DNA from: JAIOTG01 sp964644045 | GTDB lineage: Bacteria > Patescibacteriota > Patescibacteriia > Patescibacteriales > JAGXOH01 | Direction: 5' to 3' | Assembly: GCA_964644045.1 (NCBI GenBank) | Contig: CAZXUK010000010.1 | Span: 1-36,757 of the forward strand | Length of the DNA: 36,757 nt | In this document: one piece after another, positions 30,919 to 36,757 of the stretch | Position numbering within the stretch: the stretch's first letter is position 1 | Layout: each line of letters begins with the position of its first letter | Translations under genes and position numbers: made by a program | Notes under the pieces: generated by a model | The model's database searches: none | The model's input: only the letters and a program-made list of their open reading frames with translations | What the model was told of the DNA's origin: nothing

Positions 30919-32406
30919 ATGAAAAAATTAAAAATAGTTTCCATATCTTCAGAATTATCTCCTTTTTCCAAAAGCGGGGGATTGGGGGATGTGGCCCGAA
31001 GTCTGCCCAAGGCCTTGAAGAGATTAGATAATCAGGTAATATGTATAACCCCCTTATATGGTAAAATGATTGATAAGGAAAAGTATAATTTAAAATTGGT
31101 TTATAAAAACGTGGAGCTCAGGATTAATTCTCAAGACAGGGTTAAAGTTAATTATTGGAAGGGTTATTTAATGGAAGATCTGCCCGTTTTTTTTGTGGAG
31201 AATAAAAAATATTTTTCTCAACGCAAGAAGTTATACGGCTCTAAGCACGAGAATGTGAGATTTTTGATTTTTGATGTGGCCGCCTTAAAGTTGATTTCCT
31301 TACTCAAATTCGAGGCCAACATTATCCATTGTCATGATTGGCAAACCGGTTTGATACCTTTTTATCTTCAAACCGGTTTTCGCTATTCCCGAACTCTAAA
31401 AAGGGCCAAAACCGTTTTTACCATTCACAATTTAATTTTTCAGTTTGGGAAAAATTGGTGGGAAGTGCCTCCGGAAAAAAAAGATTATGGCCGGCAGCGT
31501 CTCCCTCATTTAGATAATGAAAGGATTGAATTTATAAATTTCGCCAAAAGAGCGATTTTGTCCGCGGATGTCATTAATACTGTCAGCGAAAAATATCGTG
31601 AAGAAGTGATGACTAAGAAATTCGGACAGGATCTTCACAGAGTTTTGAAAAATCGTGAGAATCGTTTGTTTGGGATCATTAACGGCATTGATTACAAGGC
31701 CTATAATCCTTTGAATGACGGTTCGCTTTTTAAAAATTTCGATTCTTATAGTTTGGATGCCAAAAAAGAAAATAAAAAATATTTGCAAGAGAAATTCGGT
31801 TTGCCCGTGAATGAAGAGGTTCCCTTGATTTGCGCCACTTCCCGGGTAACTTTTCAAAAGGGTTTTGAGTTGATTTTAAAAATTTTGGAACCCTTGGTCA
31901 ATTTAAATCTACAATTTATAATTTTGGGAACCGGAGATAAAAAATATATAAAAGAAATAAAAAAAATAGCTCGCAAGCATCCGGATAAATTGGTGGTTAT
32001 TCCCTCTCATGAAAAGAATCAAAAATATGAAACTTTAACTTATGCCGGCTCCGACTTTTTCTTACTCCCCTCTCATTACGAGCCCTGCGGAATTAATCAA
32101 CTTATAGCTATGCGTTACGGCTGTGTTTCCATCGTGCGGAAAGTGGGAGGGCTTCATGATACAGTTCAGAATTATAACCCCAGAGATGGATCCGGAACCG
32201 GTTTCACTTTTTTCCGTTTCAATGAATTCAGTTTATTCGGAGCCATTATTCGCGCTTTGGAGGATTTTTTGTATAAAGATGAATTTAAGAAAGTGGTAAA
32301 AAGAGTTATGCGACAATCCAATAGCTGGGAGATTCCGGCTAAAAAATATATGAAATTATACAAGATTGCCATGAGCATCAACGGAAAGAAGGAAAAGAAA
32401 AACTAA
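30919..32406 (+). CDS. glgA: Glycogen/starch synthase (GT5)
   Basis: It transfers glucose from ADP- or UDP-glucose to an alpha-1,4-glucan. In 495 aa the GT-B fold shows the N-terminal sugar-nucleotide loop KSGGLGDV (K18), HCHDWQTGLIP, TIHNLIFQ, the linker INGIDYKAYNP and the C-terminal SHYEPCGINQLIAMRYG with the conserved Glu, then VRKVGGLHDTV. All catalytic elements of GT5 are present. It starts the downstream carbohydrate cluster and is 12 bases before the GH57 gene. No glgC (ADP-glucose producer) or phosphorylase is visible here. No SD. Confidence 0.92.
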   Translation: MKKLKIVSISSELSPFSKSGGLGDVARSLPKALKRLDNQVICITPLYGKMIDKEKYNLKLVYKNVELRINSQDRVKVNYWKGYLMEDLPVFFVENKKYFSQRKKLYGSKHENVRFLIFDVAALKLISLLKFEANIIHCHDWQTGLIPFYLQTGFRYSRTLKRAKTVFTIHNLIFQFGKNWWEVPPEKKDYGRQRLPHLDNERIEFINFAKRAILSADVINTVSEKYREEVMTKKFGQDLHRVLKNRENRLFGIINGIDYKAYNPLNDGSLFKNFDSYSLDAKKENKKYLQEKFGLPVNEEVPLICATSRVTFQKGFELILKILEPLVNLNLQFIILGTGDKKYIKEIKKIARKHPDKLVVIPSHEKNQKYETLTYAGSDFFLLPSHYEPCGINQLIAMRYGCVSIVRKVGGLHDTVQNYNPRDGSGTGFTFFRFNEFSLFGAIIRALEDFLYKDEFKKVVKRVMRQSNSWEIPAKKYMKLYKIAMSINGKKEKKN

Positions 32407-32418
32407 TTTTTTAAAAAT

Positions 32419-33588
32419 ATGATTTGGATTAATTTCCTACATTTATATCAGCCCGTCAATGCGGAAGATCAAGTGATAGAGGAGGCCACTGAAAAAAGCT
32501 ACCTAAGGATTGTCAGGGCGCTGGAAGAAAACCCCGGAATAAAATTCAATTTAAATATTACGGGTTGTTTATTTTTGCGTTGGGAAGAGTTGGGTTATAA
32601 GAGTTTAATTAAAAGAATAAAGAATTTGGCGGATAAAGGGCAATTAGAGATAACCGGCACGGTCGCTTATCATTCCTTTCCGCCCTTGATCCCCAAAAAA
32701 GAGACTGAGAGACAAATAAAGGAAAACGAGGATATTTTAAAGAAATATTTGGGAAATAAATTCAAACCCCAAGGTTTCTTTATTCCGGAGATGGCTTACA
32801 GTGAAGATGTGGCCAAAATTGTTAAAAAAATGGGCTATGAGTGGATCATTTTGGATGAAATAGCTTATGAGGGAAAAATCGGTAAAACAGAGATAAATCA
32901 AATATACAAGGACAAAAACAGTAAGTTGGATGTGGTTTTCCGTTCCCGGGAGCTTTCCAATGGCTATTTTCCCGACAAGGCCTTAAAAAATCCTGAAATT
33001 GATTTTGCTTTAACCGGCAATGACGGAGAGCTTTACGGCTTAAGACATGAGGATCCCACCGGAGAATTGGAAAAATTACTTAAAAGAAAAGATCTGGAAA
33101 CCAAAACTGTCTCGGAATTTATTTCCGAAAAAGAAGAAAGGATTGAATTCAGTCCCTTTGCTTGCAGCTGGGAATCAAGTGAAAAGGATATAAAAAATAA
33201 TAAACCCTACATTCTTTGGTATAATCGCGATAATATAAACCAAATAAAAATTTGGGAATTGGCCAATTTGGTTTATCGTTTAGTGGAAAAGCATCGGGAT
33301 GATGAAAATCATAAGTGGGCTCGTTGGCATTTGGTTCGCGGTTTGGCCAGTTGTACTTTTTGGTGGGCTTCGGAAAAAAATTTCGAGCATATTTTCGGCC
33401 CTTATGCTTGGAATCCGGATGAAATTGAAAAAAGAATAAATGAATTGGTTAAAGCGGTTCGTTCCTTAGAGTCCTCCACCGGTTTGAATACCAAAATCAA
33501 GGTTGAGAAAATGGCTTTGGATATTAAAAGATTGGTCTGGGAAAAGCATTGGAGACTAAAAGAGAAGGAAAAATCTAAAAATAATTAA
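32419..33588 (+). CDS. Glycoside hydrolase family 57 protein
   Basis: A 389-aa GH57 (beta/alpha)7-barrel enzyme. The family start is INFLHLYQPV (the HxHQP-type motif 1, residues 4-13), followed by GTVAYHSFPPL, GFFIPEMAYSED (about 119-130, the W/F-x-PE type motif) and a GNDGELYGLRHEDP segment (D202) in the place of the acid motif. GH57 members are alpha-amylases, 4-alpha-glucanotransferases or branching enzymes. Placed beside glycogen synthase, a role in branching or trimming the glucan is likely, but the exact reaction is open. No signal peptide, so it acts in the cytoplasm. Confidence 0.85.
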   Translation: MIWINFLHLYQPVNAEDQVIEEATEKSYLRIVRALEENPGIKFNLNITGCLFLRWEELGYKSLIKRIKNLADKGQLEITGTVAYHSFPPLIPKKETERQIKENEDILKKYLGNKFKPQGFFIPEMAYSEDVAKIVKKMGYEWIILDEIAYEGKIGKTEINQIYKDKNSKLDVVFRSRELSNGYFPDKALKNPEIDFALTGNDGELYGLRHEDPTGELEKLLKRKDLETKTVSEFISEKEERIEFSPFACSWESSEKDIKNNKPYILWYNRDNINQIKIWELANLVYRLVEKHRDDENHKWARWHLVRGLASCTFWWASEKNFEHIFGPYAWNPDEIEKRINELVKAVRSLESSTGLNTKIKVEKMALDIKRLVWEKHWRLKEKEKSKNN

Positions 33589-33601
33589 TTTTCAATAAAA
33601 T

Positions 33602-34624
33602 ATGGACAATCCCATTTTAAAACTTTTTGATAAAAATTATGTAATTGATCTATTTAAGAAAAAAGTTTTGCCTCTTTATCCGGATTTTAAGGATATAAAA
33701 GACTTGGAGATAAGGACGCCGAAAAAATATATCTGGGAAGAAACATATCATGTGGTGGCCGAATTTAAGACTGTTTTTTTAACTTTTGATAATAAGGAGA
33801 AAAAACTATCTATTTATTGTTCAGCTCATAGCGATGAGCCCCGCCGTAATGTTTATAAGGCCTTAAAATATCTCTGGGATAATAATTTTGCCCATACCAA
33901 GTTAACCATACCCCGCCCCTTATTCTATTCCCGGCATTTTCAGGCCACTTTTTATCGAGGCGTAGAGGGTCATAATTTATATTATTATATTCGTAATCAC
34001 AGAAAAGAGGAGATCGAGAAAATAGTGGAAAAAACGGCTGATTGGTTTGCCAAGCTCCATGGTCTGGAAACTTGCCCTCAGTGCAACTTTAATCCTTTAA
34101 ATAGCCGGATAGAAACCGTAATTCCGGGTAAAAAAGAAATATTGGGAAAAATAAAGAACTGGTACCCTGAACATTTTTCTTTTTATGAAAAGTATTATAA
34201 TTTTTTTATTTCCCGGGAAAAAGATTTTTTTGATAATCATCAAGAGAGGTGGTTGATCCACGGAGATGCGCATCCGGAGAATATTATTAAGATCAGTCAA
34301 GATAAAATAGCGGTAATTGATTTTACAGATATTTGTTTAGCCGATTTTACCCGGGATTTGGGTTGTTTTTTGCAACAGATAGATTTTATGTTTAGGAGAA
34401 AGCACTTAGAGGAAAAATATTTGGCAAAAATAAAAGAATTGTTTTTAGATAGATATTTTAAGGTTAAGGGATTAAAAAGGGATAATAACATAGAGGACAG
34501 GATAAGAAATTATTATTATTGGACTGCTATTCGCACCGCCACCTTTTTTTTAATTAAAGATAAGGCCGAGCCAAAGAGAGCCGCTCCCTTAATAAGAGAA
34601 GCAGAGAAAAACGTAAAAATTTAA
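33602..34624 (+). CDS. APH-family phosphotransferase (kinase-like)
   Basis: A 340-aa protein with the aminoglycoside phosphotransferase/choline kinase fold. The catalytic loop is WLIHGDAHPENI (about 217-228), followed by the metal-binding AVIDFTDICLADFTRDLG (about 237-254). The small-molecule substrate is unknown. Because it lies between glucan enzymes and a PHP phosphoesterase, a sugar kinase role (for example of maltose type) is possible, but members of this family act on many alcohols and amines. Antibiotic resistance is not implied. It starts 13 bases after the GH57 gene. Confidence 0.75.
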   Translation: MDNPILKLFDKNYVIDLFKKKVLPLYPDFKDIKDLEIRTPKKYIWEETYHVVAEFKTVFLTFDNKEKKLSIYCSAHSDEPRRNVYKALKYLWDNNFAHTKLTIPRPLFYSRHFQATFYRGVEGHNLYYYIRNHRKEEIEKIVEKTADWFAKLHGLETCPQCNFNPLNSRIETVIPGKKEILGKIKNWYPEHFSFYEKYYNFFISREKDFFDNHQERWLIHGDAHPENIIKISQDKIAVIDFTDICLADFTRDLGCFLQQIDFMFRRKHLEEKYLAKIKELFLDRYFKVKGLKRDNNIEDRIRNYYYWTAIRTATFFLIKDKAEPKRAAPLIREAEKNVKI

Positions 34625-34644
34625 TATATTTTAATTTAATTATT

Positions 34645-35505
34645 ATGCTTATTGATCTTCAAATTCATTCCACCTATTCCGACGGTTATATGACCCCCAG
34701 CAAGGTAGCGGATTTTATGTCCCGGGAAGGAGTAAAGATCGCTTCTTTGACTGATCATAATACTGTGGGAGGACAGGATGAATTTAGAAAGGCCTGCCAG
34801 AAAAAAAACATCAAAACCTTGACAGGGATGGAGCTTTATATTAAAAAAGGCAATCATACTTTTAATATTCTTTGGTATAATTTTGATTATCACCATCCCG
34901 AGCTCCACAAAGTTTTGCGTAAAAGCCAGATCAGGAGAAGGAGAATAATGCGTCGGGTTTTAAATCGATTGGAAGACGATGGGTTTAAGATAGATTATAA
35001 AATATTGGATAAATACAATCATTATGTCCCTTCTAATCGTGTGGCCGGAGATTTGTTAAATATTAGAGATAACTACAAGAAAGTTCAAGAGGAATTGGGG
35101 GTTAAGATAGCAAAAGGCGGAGATATGGTGAAGAATTATTTTTATAAAGTGGGTTCTCGTCGCTTGAAAAATAGTTATATCGGGTGGAAGCAAATATCGG
35201 ATCTTAAGAAAAAAATAGGTGGTCAGATTGTCCTTTGCCACCCCGGAAAACGAGTTATGATCAAGGAAGATTTTTTAAAGGAATTGGTTGACTCCGGCTT
35301 GGAGGGTATAGAAAAACTTTCCCCGCATCACTCTTATCAGAATGTAATGGAAATTCAGAGATTTACTCGTAAATATGATTTGGCCGAGACCGGGGGATCG
35401 GACTTTCATCTGGAAGAGGGGAGTAATTATCCGGTGCAAAGATCCTGGGATTATTTTAAAATTAACAGCGATTATTTGCGAGAAATAGGAAGAATTATTG
35501 AATAA
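34645..35505 (+). CDS. PHP domain metal-dependent phosphoesterase
   Basis: A 286-aa PHP-domain protein. Metal-binding motifs are LIDLQIHSTYSDG (H8 region), LTDHNTVGG (D37-H38), the LCHPGKR segment and the late GGSDFHLEEGS. The closest general family is the TrpH/YciV type, whose characterised members degrade RNA or pAp-like nucleotides; other members are histidinol or sugar phosphatases. Substrate cannot be chosen here. In the cluster it stands 20 bases after the kinase gene and eight before the glycosyltransferase. Confidence 0.85.
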   Translation: MLIDLQIHSTYSDGYMTPSKVADFMSREGVKIASLTDHNTVGGQDEFRKACQKKNIKTLTGMELYIKKGNHTFNILWYNFDYHHPELHKVLRKSQIRRRRIMRRVLNRLEDDGFKIDYKILDKYNHYVPSNRVAGDLLNIRDNYKKVQEELGVKIAKGGDMVKNYFYKVGSRRLKNSYIGWKQISDLKKKIGGQIVLCHPGKRVMIKEDFLKELVDSGLEGIEKLSPHHSYQNVMEIQRFTRKYDLAETGGSDFHLEEGSNYPVQRSWDYFKINSDYLREIGRIIE

Positions 35506-35513
35506 AAATAAAA

Positions 35514-36530
35514 ATGAAAATTGCCATAATATCAAAACTTTGGGAGGAAACCACCCCTTTATCTCGCGGGGGAACCGGAGCTTCTATCGGTTCTTTGGTT
35601 GACGGTTTGGTGGATAAGGGCCATCAAATTACTCTTTTTGCTACCGGAGATTCGAATACCCGGGCTCGGGAATTGGTGGCGGTTAGGGAAAAACCTTTTC
35701 GAGATGATTATTCGGAAATTCAGGAATATGATAATATTTCCCGAGCTTTTAAGAGGCACAAGGAATTTGATATTATTCACTGCGCCGTGGAGCATAAGAG
35801 TGTTTTTTTCGGTGGCTTAACGGACACTCCCTCTCTTCACTCTATTCGTTACGGAGAATTTTTTGAACAGGAAGAAGAATTGCTTAAAAGAAACAAGAAT
35901 CTAAATTTTATGGCCAATTCTCAAGCCGTTACCAAGTTTTTGCCTTTCCTAAATTGGCAGGGAGTGGTTTATAACGGAGTTTCCATTGACAAGTTTCCGT
36001 TTAATGAACAGGCCGGTGATTACCTTCTTTTTTTAGCTCGGATTACCGAGCAAAAAGGAGTGGATCGGGCCATTCAAGTTGCTCGTGCTTCGGGAAAAAA
36101 ATTGATTTTGGCCGGTAAAATGGCGGATAAGGATAGTGAATTTATCAAAAAGAAAGTCAGCCCTTTTATTGATGATAAGCAGATCAAGTATTTGGGAGAG
36201 GTGACCCAAGAGAGAAAGATAGAACTTTTACGGAATGCTTATTGTTTGATCCAACCCAATCGTTTGTTTGAGGCCTGCAGTAATTCTTTTCTGGAGGCCA
36301 TGGCCTGCGGTACCCCCGTGGTTACTTTGGACAAGGGGTCTAACCGGGAGTTGGTAAAATCCGGATTTACCGGTTTTGTAGCGGAAAAAGAAGAAGATTT
36401 AACAGATGCGGTTTTCAAAATAAGGGATATAAAAAGAAAAGATTGCCGGGAAAGAGTGGAGAAGTATTTTTCCCGAGAAAAAATGGTGGAGGGCTATTTA
36501 AATCTTTATAAAAAAATTATAAATTTATAA
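35514..36530 (+). CDS. Glycosyltransferase family 4
   Basis: A retaining GT-B glycosyltransferase of 338 aa. The glycine-rich N-terminal loop is SRGGTGASIGSLVDGL (about 18-33), the donor-side basic residues lie in LARITEQKGVDRAI (about 173-186), and the E-x7-E motif is FEACSNSFLEAMACGTPVV (about 247-265). The enzyme probably uses a nucleotide sugar for a cell-envelope or storage glycan. No signal or membrane segment is seen. It is the last gene in the cluster and ends before a weak terminator. Confidence 0.88.
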   Translation: MKIAIISKLWEETTPLSRGGTGASIGSLVDGLVDKGHQITLFATGDSNTRARELVAVREKPFRDDYSEIQEYDNISRAFKRHKEFDIIHCAVEHKSVFFGGLTDTPSLHSIRYGEFFEQEEELLKRNKNLNFMANSQAVTKFLPFLNWQGVVYNGVSIDKFPFNEQAGDYLLFLARITEQKGVDRAIQVARASGKKLILAGKMADKDSEFIKKKVSPFIDDKQIKYLGEVTQERKIELLRNAYCLIQPNRLFEACSNSFLEAMACGTPVVTLDKGSNRELVKSGFTGFVAEKEEDLTDAVFKIRDIKRKDCRERVEKYFSREKMVEGYLNLYKKIINL

Positions 36531-36545
36531 TTATATTCCCTTGTT

Positions 36546-36570
36546 AAACACATTTTCTTGTGTTATTTTT
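36546..36570 (+). terminator. Weak terminator after the glycosyltransferase gene
   Basis: AACACA (36547-36552) pairs with TGTGTT (36559-36564) and a T-rich stretch follows. The stem is short and AT-rich. Confidence 0.45.
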
Positions 36571-36593
36571 AAATTTTAGTTTGTATACAAAAA

Positions 36594-36648
36594 GCACCTG
36601 TAGCTCAACTGGATAGCCCCGCCCTTCGCGAAGAGCGGGGTCGGACCA
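36594..36648 (+). pseudogene. Broken tRNA-Arg copy interrupted by a GC palindrome
   Basis: The first 23 bases (acceptor 5' strand, D-arm start) are identical to the intact tRNA-Arg at 36687. The next 11 bases of the tRNA are replaced by a 24-base near-perfect palindrome (36617-36640), and TCGGACCA from the anticodon onward is shared again. The T-arm and acceptor 3' strand are absent, so no cloverleaf can form. Confidence 0.8.
36617..36640. repeat. 24-base GC-rich palindrome in the tRNA half-copy
   Basis: Eleven of twelve pairs are complementary (CCCCGC with GCGGGG, one C/A mismatch, then CTTCG with CGAAG). It resembles REP-type palindromes and contrasts with the AT-rich surroundings. Confidence 0.8.
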
Positions 36649-36686
36649 AGTTCCTTTTTAAAAAATTAATTTACATATCAAAACAA

Positions 36687-36757
36687 GCACCTGTAGCTCA
36701 ACTGGATAGAGCGGCTGGCTTCGGACCAGCAGGTTGTGGGTTCGAGTCCTACCGGGT
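36687..36757 (+). tRNA. tRNA-Arg (anticodon TCG), 3' end cut by the window
   Basis: A full cloverleaf can be drawn: acceptor GCACCTG, D-stem GCTC/GAGC, anticodon stem GCTGG/CCAGC with loop CTTCGGA (anticodon TCG at 36721-36723), and T-stem GTGGG/CCTAC with TTCGAGT. The acceptor 3' strand CGGGT matches as far as the window goes; about the last three bases are missing. It should read CGA. Confidence 0.95.

Noticed and set aside
33602..34624. Antibiotic (aminoglycoside) resistance kinase
   Set aside because: The fold is shared, but the HGDxHPEN loop is generic and the metabolic neighbourhood points to a housekeeping substrate.
1..36757. CRISPR array, insertion sequence, prophage or defence system
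   Set aside because: No spaced direct repeats, transposase, integrase, cas or restriction genes were seen; only the palindrome at 36617 hints at a mobile element.
1..36757. Recoded UGA (Gly or Trp) as in some CPR
   Set aside because: All genes read through without internal TGA, and tatD ends at TGA with the next promoter overlapping it.

Overview
The window looks like a piece of a small, AT-rich bacterial genome of the Candidate Phyla Radiation (Patescibacteria), most likely a Parcubacteria-type lineage. This is inferred from gene content: two large surface proteins starting with a VirB2/TrbC-like pilin domain, membrane-anchored thrombospondin-type-3 proteins, a truncated (p)ppGpp synthetase/hydrolase, a short ATP synthase delta subunit and a GH57/glycogen synthase cluster. 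All genes read through with the standard code, and TGA is a genuine stop, which argues against the UGA-recoding Gracilibacteria/SR1 groups. No marker gene here fixes the exact lineage.

Layout. 1-4450: a glutamate-cysteine-ligase-like gene that appears to lack its N-terminus, an M20 peptidase, signal peptidase I and histidyl-tRNA synthetase. 4476-6238: ribosomal protein bS21 (with the only perfect Shine-Dalgarno sequence ahead of a standard gene) converging through a shared terminator on the RSH alarmone gene. 6405-18482: an almost gapless cell-surface block (904-aa and 1886-aa pilin-domain proteins, two TSP3 proteins, YbeY, a DgkA-type lipid kinase and an anchored PsbP-like protein). 18531-19835: a small repeat protein and TatD. 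19832-27126: ATP synthase operon in the order atpZ/I-B-E-F-H-A-G-D-(169-bp gap)-C, preceded by a long leader with a strong inverted repeat. 27141-29378: groES-groEL under a CIRCE operator. 29455-30833: yebC-ruvC with a leader that resembles an attenuator. 30919-36530: glycogen synthase, GH57 enzyme, APH-fold kinase, PHP phosphoesterase and GT4 glycosyltransferase. 36594-36757: a broken copy and then an intact copy (cut by the window end) of tRNA-Arg(TCG).

The most notable pattern concerns translation initiation. Nearly every gene starts after an A/T-rich stretch without a Shine-Dalgarno sequence. The two strong exceptions are rpsU (bS21) and a seven-codon open frame in front of yebC whose stop codon overlaps a terminator-like hairpin. 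This parallels the Bacteroidetes situation, where bS21 helps hide the anti-SD and rpsU keeps a strong SD for autoregulation. Other points of interest are an ATP synthase c subunit with a Na+-type site carrying two carboxylates, structured RNA candidates in and before the atp operon, and a tRNA half-copy interrupted by a GC-rich palindrome.
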